Shown here: positions 22,466 through 35,356 of the stretch, piece after piece
Numbering within the stretch: the stretch's first letter is position 1
Layout of the letters: every line of letters starts with the position of its first letter
Notes under the pieces: generated by a model
Database searches by the model: none
What the model saw: only the letters and a program-made list of their open reading frames with translations
Told to the model about the DNA's origin: nothing
Assembly (NCBI GenBank): GCA_017311185.1
Contig: JAESUZ010005469.1
Location: 1,242,001 to 1,306,000, forward strand
From: Proteles cristata cristata
Taxonomy: Eukaryota > Chordata > Mammalia > Carnivora > Hyaenidae
Reading direction: 5' to 3'
DNA: 64,000 nt
Position numbers and translations under genes: made by a program

Positions 22466-24519
22466 TGACCCACATGCTTGCAAAACTACCCAGATCAAAA
22501 GAAATCTTTCTCGTGCATAAAGCAATGGAATTGTAGAAATCCACCCCATTGAATATTTTTGGCTAAAAAGGAAGGAGTATCTTTCCACAGTCTCAACGGA
22601 AATGGTGCATGTGAATGTGTGTTTGGGGTACAGAAGCAGAGAGAGGCTTGTTAATTTTAAAGCCACATAGCATGTGTGGCTAAGACTATGACTCCTTTTG
22701 TGTATTTCAACCACGTAAAATCCACCCTGGGATTCTGGACTGAGAAAAATAGCCATATAAGGAGAAAACAAGACATTCCCTATAGCTGCCCTTGCAAAAC
22801 ACTCCATGATTTAACCCTCTGCTCCGACAGATCCAAGCTCCTGCACTTTACAACTGCAAACAATCAGATTCCTGGGAAGAGCTCAGCGTGCGACCTGCAC
22901 CACTGGGCACAGACGATCACAGACGAAACCTGACCGGTCACACACAGGGCAGCATGACCACAGCTGCCTGTCTTTCTCTTGGCTGTGCGCCGGCCCGGCT
23001 AGAGCAGGCACCGAGATGAGCTCCAGCCCAGACACAACTCTAAGGGGCTCATTAATCCTTCTTTCCTTAAAGAACGTAGCGATCTGGGGTCTGCCTCCAC
23101 CTTCCAGGTGACAGTCCATCAATCTGCACAATCCCTCCAGTGGGGAGGTGGGAGAGAGGGAAAGGGAGAACAGGAGAAGGAAAGAGGGGCTCCAGACAAA
23201 GTAGCCAAAGGCAGGAGCTGGTCGGCCATTGCCTCCCAGCCCTAACAGCACCCATAGCTCTGCAGTGCAGTGTGTGCCGGGCTGGGACCTGTGCTCTGTG
23301 CAGACAAGGGACTACAGAGCCAGGGACCCAAAGAGAAACCTGGGAGTCCTCATTTTTACTCTCTTCATCATAACTGCTATTAATAACAGCTCCGAAATGC
23401 GGTTTTCCAGATGGAAAAATTGGTTCCCATGCCCCTCACCTGTAATGAATGGGGGGCTGTGACTGGTCATTTTCTTCTGCTATCCGGTCGAATTGGTTCC
23501 CTTCTAGCAATAGAACCATACCCAAAGCCCACCCTCACTGAGGAGCAAGGAAGAGGGCTACCCAGCTGCAGACAGTATTTCCCAACCTTCCCTGCGGCTC
23601 AGAGTAGCCATGTGACTGAGTTCCAGGAAGAGGGAAACGAGTGGAAGTGATGTGTGCAAATTCTGGGTCTCATCTCTGAAAAGGAGCTACTACTCGCCCT
23701 TCCCCTGGGCTAGAAGGCAGATGTGGGAATGAAAAGGACAGCAAAGTAGAAGGGAGTTAGAGGACTTTGTGGAGCAGCGCCACCTACCTGCCAGGGTAGC
23801 GCCCGCCCACGTCTGGATGTTCCGTGGCAGAGAAGTGAACTCATCTGAGCCGCGGTATTTTTTTAGTGTCTTTGGGACAGCTGTTTAGCCTGCACCTTAA
23901 CTAATGCATGTGACTTTCTGCTGCCTCAGCTGTGTGCAAAGAATCCTGAAGCCACACTAGTTTGCACTAATTTAAAAAGCAGAAGGGGGGGAAAATCATA
24001 GCCAAATTACATAACAGCTGGATTCATGTGCCAACATCACCCCCTCCTTGAAGCAGGGCTGGAATGGGCCTCTTCCACGGCAGGGAGTCTTGCGCAGGTC
24101 AAAGGGTAGAAAATCCGGATCCCTCCTTCCCATCAGAAGGCATCCTGTGGAAAGTTTTCCTTCCCAAGGGTATCTCAGGTCGAAGGATCCTGCAACCTCT
24201 TTGAGCTGGAGTCAGAAGCTCTGTTTAAGCAACTGCCATTATCATTGCAAAAATGAAGAGTTGTGTTAAAACATCACCTATTAAAATTGTGTATTTGACA
24301 CTTCCTCCTGGAAATTTAATTTTTGCCTTTTGAGGCAAATATTATCAGGTACTTATTAGAATTGTTATGTTTTATAACAATCCATCCCTAATCTTGCCCT
24401 AAATTCTGGTATAAATGTAATTCTATTAACTCTTCCTCTCTCTCCATTTTTTTACCTTTGTTCTTTTCTTTGCACTTACATTTTAAATGAGTGTCATGTA
24501 AATCACCATAGAGAAATTT
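22466..24519. other. Unique stretch, 2 kb
   Basis: No gene recognised. Around 23570-23710 the text ('tttcccaaccttccctgcggctcagagtagccatgtgac') resembles a widespread old mammalian repeat that I cannot name. 23760-23960 is locally CpG-bearing and repeat-free. Confidence 0.45.
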
Positions 24520-26050
24520 TTTCATCCAAATTAATCTCTGTTTTAACGGACACTGTTTAGTCCATTTACACTTATTTAGGATTTATTTCTGCCATCTTAT
24601 TGTGGGCTTTTATTTACCTTGCCCAATGGTCTCTACTTTCTTTATTCCTGCCTTTGAATAGACTAATCAAGTTTTCTTTTTTCCCCTCTGTACCTATTCT
24701 ACTGATGGGGTCATTCTACATCTCATTTGTATGTCTGCATGTACATATAACACTTTTGGATGTTATCCTTACATTTTTATCACACATTCCCGACTTTAAA
24801 AAGTATAAAATCAGTCAATATCCATTTCCCGTCTTTAATCCCCCCTTCTTACATATTATTGTCGACCAACATTTCAGTTCCATTGTTTTGCACCTTTATA
24901 ATCTCTCAATATTATTGTTATTTTCTACAGACAGATCTTGCTTGAATTTACTGCCCTTTTTTGCGTCTCATTTCTTCCCTATTGGTTCAGTTTTCTTCCA
25001 CTGGAAATACATCTAGAAATTCCTTCATGAAAGTCTTTGGTAACTAAAACAAAATTTAACTTCACCTTTTTTGTTTGATAATAATTTAAGTGGATATAGA
25101 AGTGACAGTTTCTCTTACTATTTTGGGTATGTCATCTTATTGGCTTTTGGTTTCTGTTGTTGCTGTTGAAAAGTCTGCTGCCTGTCAAATTATATTTCCA
25201 TTGTAGGAAATATGCCTTTTCTCTGTGGTTTCTTGAAGAACTTTTTGACTTTGGTGTTCTGCATTTTCATGGTAGTGGACTTACACTTTGGATTCATTCT
25301 TTTTTTTTTTTTTTTTTAATTTATTCTAGGAGAGACAGAGACAGTGTGAGCAGGGGAGGGTCAGAGAGAAAGGGAGTCACAGACTGAAACAGGCTCCAGG
25401 CTCTGAGCTGGCAGTCAGCACAGAGCCCAATGCGGGGCTCGAACCCACGAACCGCGAGATCATGACCCAAGCGAAAGTCGGACGCTTAACCGACTAAGCC
25501 ACCCAGGCGCCCCAAGGATTCATTCTTATTTAGTCAGCTCATGGCTTGCTGTAGCTTCCTGAATCTTATGATTTTTATCTTTCAGCCAATATAAAAAATA
25601 CCTCAGCCCTTTTCTTATTGAAGATTTCTTCTCCGTCATTCTTTATTCTCTATTTGAAAATCATATTATTCCTCATTCTATCTTCCATATCTTTAATTAC
25701 TCTCTCATACATTTATGTCTTTGTGATATATTCTGAATTGGAATCAGAAGTCCCTTCCAGCTCATTAATTTTCTCTTTAGCTATATCTAAGACATTAAAA
25801 TTAGTGACTATAGTTATTACTTCTATTTTTTAAATTTTTTCTTTTTCAGATCTGTATTCTCTTTTTACATGATAAGTTGTACACTTACTATGTTTTCAAT
25901 TTCTTATTTTATGTCTAATCGTTTTAAACATATTTATAGTCCCTCTACAATAGATCTACTATCTGAAGTTATTGGGAATCTAGTCCTGATATATGTCCTA
26001 TCTGTCATGGAGAGTGTTTCCTAATATATTTTGTAATTTGGGGGGAGGGT
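24520..26050 (-). mobile_element. Ancient L1M-like LINE, antisense, split by a SINE
   Basis: T-rich sequence with landmarks of reverse-oriented old L1: 'ttatttctgccatcttattgtgggctttt', 'gaaaagtctgctgcctgtcaa', 'tggtttcttgaagaactttttgactttggtgttctgc', 'ttcctcattctatcttccatatct', 'tcatggagagtgtttcc'. The SINE at 25302-25513 interrupts it. No reading frame of use remains. Boundaries are approximate. Confidence 0.6.
25302..25513 (-). mobile_element. Feline tRNA-derived SINE, young-looking subtype, antisense
   Basis: Well-preserved head 'gccacccaggcgcccc' and B box 'ggggctcgaacccac', with CpGs retained ('gaaccgcgagatc', 'gaaagtcggacgc'). Matching duplications ggattcattctt at 25290-25301 and 25516-25527. 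It shares subtype marks ('gtcacagactgaaacagg', 'gagctggcagtcagcac') with the copy at 60202-60428. Confidence 0.97.
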
Positions 26051-28100
26051 GAGTTTATCTTCACTGTGGCTTTATGTATGACCCTCAGTGACCTAGGCTG
26101 AGGGTATGATTCAGCAGAGGATTTTGTGTTTGGTCCATGATTGTATGACATCATGGCCTAGAATCACATTTTTATGTTCATTTCTCATCTCAAATATTCC
26201 TAGACCACATATATAGTCCAAGTCTCAAGCCCAAGTAAGGCATTAGTTTCTTGGTTCAGAATTCTTGATTCACAGCAGAGAGACTTTTTTTTATACACAG
26301 ATTTATGGCTAATACAGACAAATTCCTTTGTTGTCTCCCTCTTCTGATGGCTTACTTGGCAGTGCCTGTATTTGGCCTATAATTGAGGCCACAGAATGTA
26401 GGTCTCAGCTTTCACAATTAGTTGCCTTTCCAATTTAAGTTCCCAAAACAACTAATGGAGTCTCTATGTCTTTAGACTACATATGGTTGGCTTATCCTGG
26501 GTCAGGAGTCCACATCCAATGCAATAAGCTGTAGACCATAACAGGGTCTCAAAACACTTAAGAAACTCCCTTTTGAACTGTTTTTGGAGAGAGGATTTCT
26601 CTAGCAGAGAGGCCTGGAGAAAGGGAGGAAATAATCAAGGAAATAATTAGCATCTCAGCAACCAATAAGTTTTCTCCAATACTTCTCTTGTGTTATCTAT
26701 GCCCTCAGTGATTGTTTACCCTCCATTGTGGATGTAAAATTGATAAGAGTTAGAGTTTGAGATGTTGTAACCAGGGAGGGTGCCCAGAAGAGATCAAGGT
26801 GAGCATGTTTCTGCATAGCAGTGGAATTTGTTTTCAACTCAGATTAAATTTAGAACTTACTCTTTCACATAGGAACCTAGCCCAGTGGCTGATATAATAG
26901 ATATTCAAAAAATCTTTGTTGGAACAAAATATCAAACGCTTCCTTCACCCTGCAATAAAGAGATAAAGCAGCACACAGAGGCAGTAGGCAGAAAGTATTC
27001 AAAGAGAAACAGAAAGTTCCCAGTCCATGCTAAGAAAAAGAGAAATCTTTTCCAGAGAAATAAGTAACCCGAAGCAGGCAGTTAGCAAAGAATGTTGGAG
27101 GAAAGTAACCTCTTTTAAGGCTCAGAACTTGGTACGGACTTTGAGTTAGTATATATATACCAAGATGGAGAATGTTCTGCAGTTCATTAATAAGAGCCCT
27201 GTCACAGGTGGTGACATCCCATACAGACCCTCACAGCAGGGTATCGCCTGTGAACTTGGATGTTACATTAAGATAAACCATAGCCTACAAAAACAAAGAC
27301 AATTCTCTTAGGCATACCTACATAAGGGATTTAAGGGGAAGGAACCGAAGAAAGTATTTTAAGGAAACTATTGTGTTATTTTGTGTATGTATAAAAATAT
27401 CCATGTTAATTATGTATTAAAATATATGTAGTTTGAATTGTCCTGTGGACTCCTTCTTAATATTTCTTTTAGTTTTTGTCTTTAAGACACAAGTCCCAGG
27501 ATCTCTCCAAAGGCGATTATGAATAGATATCTGGATTCGCTAAGAGCTGCAGTCAAAATCTGGGAGCAAAGAAAGCAGTTCCCCTTACCGAACTCTGCCG
27601 TGCTTAGGAATGCCTCTATTCTGAGTGTACCCCTCATTAGATTCAGCCTCCTAATGAAGTCTCCAAAATGTCTTTAGAAAAGGTCTTAGGGGTGGCCATC
27701 TGGTTGAAAGATGGAGGCTTGCAGACTTCATTTGAAACTGTGTTTGCATATCAAGTATGCTATTATTTCTACTCAAATTGAATTACTATGGTTGGCTTGT
27801 GGGAGAGGAAGGTTAGATCCCATTGCCCAGGCTGACCTTGGGGCCCACAGTACCTGCACTCCGGAAGGAGGACTCCACATGTAAAAACTCTGGAGAATAA
27901 AAGCCATCGCATGAAACACACGATTGTAGCACCAACCCAGGGCACAGAGAAGCTTTGTCAGGCAAAGTTTGGGCTGTTTGGGCTTTTCAAAACACTCAAA
28001 ACACCTGTTGCCCAGGATGGGCGTAATCTCCATCATGATGGTGAAATGCTGGGCCCCTGCCAATTCTGATAGACGGAACTTCTAACAGGATGCTTCCTTG
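26051..28100. other. Unassigned stretch, 2 kb
   Basis: No gene recognised. 26870-26935 ('gaacctagcccagtggctgatataatagatattc') looks like a decayed L2/MIR terminus. The rest is A/T-rich and unassigned. Confidence 0.45.
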
Positions 28101-30900
28101 ATGAATTTACTAGAACTCAACTATGTCACAGATCTGAAACATCCAATACTGATAATGACCTCAACATTGAACCTTGGGTTGCTTTCCCAACAGTAGCTCC
28201 TGCAGTTGTTCTCAGATGAAATCGAATTACTGTGGAAAAAATGTGTGAGACCGCCCTTCCCACAATGGGGTGAAAAGGGCAGCTTCCCGGGTTACCACAC
28301 GTTGAAAACACCATCTCACCAACTTACAGGTGGTGTTATTCAAGCACAAGAACGTACGGAATGTGTCAAATGTGTGTGTCAAATGTGTGTCAAATTAGGT
28401 AGCCTCCGTCTTGAAACCGTTAAATCTTTGCATCTCATCATAAGGGGAGGCTCACGGAGGGGCTATCGGTGGGAACTCAGCAACATAACAACCAGAACCA
28501 AACATCTCGCTGATGAAACAAGGAAGTGCTCCACCACGGCCTGAAGAGAGTGATTGAGCCTGGCACATTATAGCTTCCAGGTAGTTCTTTCCAGAAATGC
28601 TTCTGGGTAGCAGTTGCCTCCTAGCATTCCTGAAAATAAGATATGAGATAGGCACTCAGACTTCAAATTTATATTAAGAAGCTTGGATGAAAAGACAATA
28701 TGTGTATACGGAGCACTCAGAACCCTGGGGCAGCTTCGGCTGGAAATGGCCATTCCACTCCACCTGCACCAGCGCTCCCTGGGAGGCACCACAGAGAACC
28801 AGGAGGCACACTTGCTGAGAAGCCCCACAACTGGATGTCAGCCCGAGGTGTTATGAGTCCCAGGACATTCCCTGAGTCCTCATTTGGCTTTCTCTCTCTC
28901 AGGGTAATTGTGAGAAATAAATGAGGTAACAATGTCAGGTGCATATGAACCCCTTCCATTCCACGATCCCATGGTACCCGAGGCAAAGTCTTGTGGCGGC
29001 TTTGTCCTAAACCCCTGCGACGGCCGTTGTGTTCTTGCTTGCCCGGCTCCTATTCCCTCTTTCTCTGATAATAGCACCTCAGGTTTTTTGTTTTCTTTTG
29101 TTTTGTTTCCTGAAGAACCTCTCTGCTGTTGCTCATGGTTTGGGTGCCCTCCTCTGGCCAACAGCTGAGAACATGACCCACGCCAGACCAAGTGCAACTG
29201 CCCTTCTGGGAATGTGGATTTGGGACAGGAGCAGCGCCGGGGCAGAAAACGGTTCAGAGCTAATTAAAGCTGGGCTCCAGGCCCTGAGGAGCCTGTCCAT
29301 CAGTTCCTGCTTTGCTGCACCCCTGCAGCTGCCCTGATCTTCACCCCTTCCTCGGGTTCTGGGAGCTACTACTTACCCTTAACATTAAATTCCCAGTCGC
29401 CTCTTGGAGCCGGCATAGACTTCCATGCTTTGTAACAATGTGTTTCAGTTCCCTGTTCCTTGCACAGAAGAAACCAATTGTCAGGTCGCAGGAACTGAGG
29501 TGACAGCAAGGCCAGAATCCAGCCTCCAGAATGGCAGCCTGTGCCCCCTCCATTGTACCCTCCCGAGGACTCTCTCCTTGGCTTCTCAACTTCCCACCCT
29601 GCCACCTCATTCTCCTGCATTCCACGTCATCCCTGCTCCCCAACCATGATCTATTTCAACTCTCAAGTCTCTTTTTCCTCTGGTACCAGGTTATTTTCAT
29701 AAATCTTTCATTTGAAAATAAATCTCAGTGTCTCGTTCACCACAACATTTCTAAAATTCATTCCTCTGCCCCATTCCTCTGCCAACGTGCTCATTCCAGA
29801 GGAGGGCTCTTCCCACTTGAATGTTGGCAACATCCTGGCCTCTTGGCTTCCTTTCCTGCCACCTTCCTCTCTCCCAGAGAGAAAATGAGGTTTGGACTTG
29901 GGTGGGTTGAAAGCCCATCTATGCATGCCATGCATAACATTCCCTTCCTCAGCCCTGATGCATTCTAAGACAAAAAGACCTTTGATAATGTTTCTCTGGG
30001 GGCCCGTTTGGCGCCATTTTGCAAATTGAGAGACATTGGCTAAGTTCTTCTCATTGGAGAGTAAGCAGTGGTCATTATCAGAGGGCAAGCTCAGGCCCTA
30101 CCCAGGTCTATAGGCTGCCTATACAACCGAGCCCTGCTGAGTTCCACATCCTCACCCAACTCAGGGGTTGAAGGCATGGTCACGGTACACGGTATCTATT
30201 CCACCTAAACATGTCTTACCCAGTCAAGCCTGTACAAAAATGGCCCTGTTAGGCAGCCAGGAATCATACCCTCCTCTCAGGAAGTGGTTACATATTAGAA
30301 TTCAGGGTACCTCTTACACCTTGGAAACACATTCTATGGGCTGTCCTCTAGGGGTCCATAAGGAATTCACACCTGTGATTAACTTAACCAAACGTCCGAT
30401 TTCCCCAAAGCCCTGTACAGATCCAGTTGAGCGAGCAGCTCTCTGGCAACAACTTGAGTTTTTCAGAGAGAAATCAGGGTACAACAGAATCGGGTAATTT
30501 AGCATATGACCATAAACAGCGTGCCTGGAGCTAGGCTGGATATTGCCAATATATACGATGAAGAGTGGTTCACATAGGTGCGCCCTATACATCCATATAT
30601 GTACAACCTAACACCTATCATTAGCTTTGTCCAGAGAATTTTTAAAAGTTTGTCTGGTGTGAAATATTGAACTTGCTATTCACTAGAAATTTCCCATGCT
30701 ACTTAAAATTAGATTAGTATTTTACTTTTGTGTGGTATTCAGAAATAGCATGTTGTACAATAGAATTACCACATATGTGGAACATATGTTCGTGTTCCAG
30801 TTGGGAGAAATTATTTTTATAAATGCAGGCTAAAGGATCTCTTTTTAAATGAATTCTCTTAAACTGAAAATTCATTTTAAGGCCCACCACCATTAAAAAA
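28101..30900. other. Unassigned stretch, 2.8 kb
   Basis: No convincing gene. Short open frames on both strands (29531-29968 plus, 145 codons; 29708-30088 minus, 126 codons) overlap each other and have no domain. 29105-29460 resembles an old LTR or DNA-element pattern ('gcccttctgggaatgtggatttggg') that I cannot place. Confidence 0.45.
28356..28396 (+). repeat. Short tandem repeat of TGTGTCAAA
   Basis: Three successive units ending in tgtcaaa with variable TG length between them. Confidence 0.8.
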
Positions 30901-30920
30901 AAGAGAGAGAGAGAGAGAGG
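30901..30920. repeat. (GA)n tract
   Basis: Short AG repeat following an A-run. Too little flank to call a SINE tail. Confidence 0.85.
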
Positions 30921-31872
30921 GAGGGGATGAAGGAGAGAATGGGACAGGGCAGAATTCAACAACTATTTTCCTGGCTGTGTTGCATTCAGGGAACCCTCCA
31001 AATGATCTCTTCGACTCAAGGCTCTGGCTCCAAAACGAGCTCTGGTTCCCCTCCTTGTCTCCAGTGTATTCCTATGCCCTTGCAAGTTGAATCATGGGTA
31101 GAAATTCCCAGTATTTTCATTCCTTCCCTGCTTTGAAGTTCATTACTCTTCATGTTGATTTTCCCTCCACCCTCTTGAAAAAATGTGTGTGTCCCCAAGA
31201 TGGAAAGCCAGGGGCTGGCACCTTGGGACGAGATCACATGGAACAGGAAAGGCAGGAAAGGCAAGCGCCTTGCCAGTGTGGTGAGCCACCACCACAAACC
31301 ATGGCTGGCATCTCAGGAAGGGAAGTGAGTCAGTCCTCTGCATTCTGTGGTGACGAACCCCAGAGCCTCTGTCACCCCCTTCCCTCCCTCCCCATGGGTA
31401 CACGCCTGACCGAGCATGGGGCCTCCTGCTATGAGGCAGGGCCAGACAGATGTTCTTTTGTGCTTAACACAACTGTGTGAACCGTTGCTCTTGGATATCA
31501 AGTGCTACAGCCACTACAGCCACTTTAAATAGATACATTCTATTTCCAGTAAAGAGAAATTGAATAATACATATCTACGGAGGACTGTGGACTTGGGATT
31601 TTTTGAAGTGACTTCAGAACAGATGGAATTACTACATACTTCTCTACATATAAGGAACAAACATGTGTATCATTGAACATGAATCTGCATTTGAACAATT
31701 ACAAATGAATGGATGCAATAGAATGAATCTCTTCTGCCCATGAAAAAACCCACACGTGAGTATAATGACCATCAACAGTCAGGCTGCTGCTACTGATGCC
31801 AATACTGCTAGGTGTCCGAAGGGTAACTCAAATTACTTGTCCCATTTGGGAAGAAGAGTGTAGTCTGATTAG

Positions 31873-31874
<2 letters not shown>
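30921..31874. other. Unique stretch
   Basis: No gene or transposon recognised. Open frames on both strands overlap without domain content. A short repeat 'cagccacta/cagccactt' is visible at 31508-31526. Confidence 0.5.

Positions 31875-31936
<62 letters not shown>
31875..31936. repeat. (AC)31 microsatellite, uninterrupted
   Basis: 62 bases of perfect AC. Length and purity predict high length polymorphism between individuals. Confidence 0.97.
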
Positions 31937-31937
<1 letters not shown>

Positions 31938-32145
31938 AGCCACTGAAACCTCTGAATCTTACCTGATTCTTCCCCCCCTTTACCTTGGGCCCGAGTTCGG
32001 TCCCTGGTCTTGCTCATTCTAGTTCTGTAATTCTCATATTTACCTCCCTATCGTTTCCTCTCCAGCTGTGGCTATTTCAGGCCCTTTCGCTTCTTCTCCA
32101 AACTGTACCATTAGCCTCCTTTGGGGCACAGTATGTTGCCTTTTA

Positions 32146-32357
32146 TTTTTTCATGTTTATTTATTTTTGAGAGAAAGAGAGAGACAGTGAGAGCAGGGGA
32201 GGGGCAGAGAGAGAGAGGGAGACAGAGAATCCGAAGCAGCCTCCAGGCTCCGAGGCAGGAGCACAGAGCCTGACGCAGGGCTCGAACTCACGAACCGTGA
32301 GATCATGACCTGAGGTGAAGTCAGATGCTTAGCTGACTGAGCCTGCCAGGCGCCCCC
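32146..32357 (-). mobile_element. Feline tRNA-derived SINE, antisense
   Basis: 'tttatttatttttgagagaaag' tail, 'gaatccgaagcagcctccagg', 'cagggctcgaactcacgaaccgtgagatcatgacc' and head 'ccaggcgccccc'. Duplications atgttgccttt at 32133-32143 and 32360-32370. Confidence 0.96.
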
Positions 32358-32675
32358 GGATGTTGCCTTTAGGAGTCCCACAACATGGTCAGGGGTGTCA
32401 AAGGAAAGCACCCATGCCACTGCCTCCATTCCCTCAACCATAACAAACCACATTAATCAATCCCAGTGCCTTCCACAGCCCTTTGGAGCACAGCGCTCCA
32501 AGGTCACTACCAACTTATCAGAGTTCTTCTATGGAGTCTATTTGCCATCCTGGTCTAGGTCCTTAAAACAAAATTCTTCAACCAGGACTCAGTAGCAGCA
32601 TCACAGCTGCCTGAAAAACATGGAAGATCTAAACCTGGCATGAAATATGGGCATTTTTAAATGTATCGTGCATGA

Positions 32676-32869
32676 TTTATTTATTTATTTACTTCCTTCC
32701 TTCCTTATTTATTTTGAGAGAGAGGGGGATTGGCAGAGGAAGAGAGAATCTTTAGCAGGCTTCGCACTCAATGCGGAGCCCAATGCAGGGCTCTATCCCA
32801 CAACCCTGGATCGCGACCTGAGGCAAAATCAAGAGTCAGGAGCTCACAGACTAAGCCACCAAGCGCCCC
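32676..32869 (-). mobile_element. Carnivore tRNA-derived SINE, older subtype, antisense
   Basis: Differs from the other copies by the extra 'aaaatcaagagtca' segment and the 'cgcactcaatgcggagcccaatgcagggctctatcccac' body, which are marks of the general carnivore SINE rather than the derived feline form. Duplication tcgtgcatga at 32666-32675 and 32870-32879. Confidence 0.94.
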
Positions 32870-32879
32870 TCGTGCATGA

Positions 32880-33525
32880 CTTTTTTATGTGTGTTCTTCA
32901 TAGAGGGCTAAGTAGGAAACTAAGCCCAACCTGAACATGTTGCCCCTTCGAAACCCTCTCTTTTGCCACCTGCTGCTTTACAGTCTTCCTTGGTTCCGAT
33001 TCTGCAGCTACAGATCTTTTGCTTTCCCTAGCCAGTTCCTAACAACTTCCATTTGGACACCAGGAACATTAGTCCAAGACTAATACCGAGACAGGTACAT
33101 CCTCCAAGAAGCAGATGTCAGAATGGGATGAGATGAGCAAAGCTTTACAAGGGCAAAGGCATATGAGAAAAAATGTGGAAGGAGCCAAGCCAGGCTGGGG
33201 GAGCTGTCTTAATGCAGGGAAGTTCTTACCCCATGAAAAAGAGAGAAAGAAAAGTTGGCTGGAGCACGATGGCCTGCCGTGCAGCCATACAAGTTCTGGA
33301 GGTCCCGGAGCCTGTCACCCATCAGAGGAGGTCAGGGTTTCAGTCTCCCTGCTGTGCCGAGTCACTGGCTGGGAGTAGGTCTCAGTGCAAAGCAGTGATT
33401 TCTGGTGACAGCAGCTGAGGCCTTGGCCAAGGAATGACCCTCCTGCATTTGGAGATGTAAGAGGTGCATTCTCAGAAGTGCCTCACCAGGTGACTGACAG
33501 CGGCGAGGGCTGCTGAATTTGACCA
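32880..33525. other. Unique stretch
   Basis: No gene or repeat recognised. Confidence 0.5.
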
Positions 33526-33603
33526 ATAAAATACAGGACAGAGAGTTAAATTTGGATTCCAGACAAACAACGAGGAACTTTTAGTCTGTGTCCTGTATTT
33601 TAT
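33526..33603. mobile_element. Small palindromic MITE-like element
   Basis: Perfect 14-bp terminal inverted repeats: ataaaatacaggac (33526-33539) and gtcctgtattttat (33590-33603), with a 50-bp interior. This resembles the foldback ends of small mammalian DNA-transposon remnants. No transposase. Confidence 0.7.
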
Positions 33604-33769
33604 CAGACAACTTTCACAGTAGCTCTTGCTGCATTGGGTTTATCTCTGATGACCTTCTAACTCTGGAACTGGATCTGGAAATTAGGGCAATCCAAAGAGG
33701 TCCCTCTCCCCATGGCTTTCTCTCCTACTCACTCGTCCATCCTCCCCACGACTCTAGATCACCTTCTGG

Positions 33770-34095
33770 AAACACTATCCTGGTCATGTCACCCTGCACC
33801 CAAGAAGCTTCCAACAGTTTCCTCTCATGGCCTTCAGAATGGACCTCTAATTCCCCAGGCTGGCTTTCAGCCTTAACTTTGCCGCTAACCTTTACAACCC
33901 CTGGGCTCCAATCAGACCAGACCTGGTAGTTATCAAGACACACTCTACAATTCCAGACATCCTGCCTTTGTTCATACTAGTCTCCCTCCCTGGAATGCTC
34001 TTGCAGAACAGCCTTCCCCCAGATGTCCACATTTCCAACTTTGATCTGTGCTTCAAGGCCAGCCCAAGGGCTGCTTTCTCCTTGAAGAGATAAGT
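33770..34095 (+). mobile_element. L2 3' segment
   Basis: 'ctggtcatgtcaccctgcacccaagaagcttcc', 'ccctccctggaatgctcttgcagaacagcc', 'cccagatgtccacattt' and 'caaggccagcccaagggctgctttctcc' follow the L2 3' order. Confidence 0.8.
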
Positions 34096-35356
34096 TACGG
34101 ACACCATTGCCCTGCCCAGGATCCCTTATACCTAGGGACACAGAAGAAGCCGGAATAATATATAAAGACATAACCCGATTTGCCCTGAATGAAAAGCTTT
34201 CCATCCAGAGTGGATTTTAGCAAACAGTGTTTCCTGACTCCTCCAGTGGCACTAATAGCAACAGCCCTTGTACAGCCAACTGGGTTAGTCTTGCTTTTAG
34301 CCCTGGTGCAGATGTTTAATTAATCAGGGCCGCCGTCCTTGTTTGCCCTTGACTGGGTTTCCCTGATGATTACCCACCGGAAAACTCAGCCCTTTAATGC
34401 AAACTATGTCCTGATTAGTGTTTTGTGCCGCGTACCAGGTTAGGGGAGTAGGTCCTTCATTAGCGAGCCAGCCTGAACTGCAACGTGAAGTCCTGCAAAC
34501 TCAAACCTCATTTCATACACATCCGTCTCCCCATTTTCTCTTGCGTCAGCCCTTTCCTTAACGCCCTTTCTTTCCTCCCAACTTTGATTTGGGGAAAGAA
34601 AGTTTGCGTCGAGTGAATATAAAATAGTAAATTATTCTGACTTTAACGTAGTTCTGAGATTGACCTGAGCGGCGAAGATGCCCTCCATCCATCCGCGTCC
34701 CTGCCTCTCCACAGTCAGGAGCTCGGGCCTGCCTTCCTTTTGTTGATGGCACAGGTACTCATTCATGCAATCCCTTTCTCTCTCCCTCACTAGAAAAAGG
34801 GGAGGAAATCAGATGATGAAATGAAACCCTTTAAATAAAATATCATTCACACAAAGGAAAAGAATTTTCCTCTGGGTCATTATCAGTGGAAACCCAGTGA
34901 AAAGATAATAAGCGCAAGATTCCTGATTAATTAAACATTTGTGCTCTTTGGATGCAATTATTCTGGGTAAAATCAACTCCGGGACATCTGTTTACTCAAC
35001 CTTGGGCTGAGAAACCACCAAACTACCTCTGCTCTGTATCTCCAGGCACAGTGTCAAGGCATAAAACTGATCGCTCATAAGCCCGAGGAATATACCCACT
35101 AATTTCCTAGGCTGGAAACAGATGACCATGTTAACATGTTACACAATAAATTAGGAAGCCTGAGTAAACGCGTAGAGGGTTAATTAGGGAAATCTAAAAT
35201 GACAATATATTAATACAACACATATTTACCAATATGCGTAATCACTTTATGCTACAGAGCAATTAAATATAGATGATAAAATTTTCATGAATGCTTCCAT
35301 TAATATTGTCTTTTACCCAGTGAAACCACGTTCCTAGCTTTATCCTTTTCACCCAT
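34096..35356. other. Repeat-free AT-rich stretch, candidate conserved non-coding DNA
   Basis: No transposon or coding signal. Rich in homeodomain-type TAATTA/ATTAAT words: tttaattaatca near 34316, ttaatgcaaa near 34394, gattaattaaac at 34924-34935, gttaattagg near 35180. The absence of repeats over 1.2 kb in such a repeat-dense region is compatible with a constrained regulatory element. This is inference only. Confidence 0.4.

Noticed and set aside
23765..23815. CTCF-like site (cagcgccacctacctgcc)
   Set aside because: The core departs from the consensus at several key positions. Not supportable by eye.
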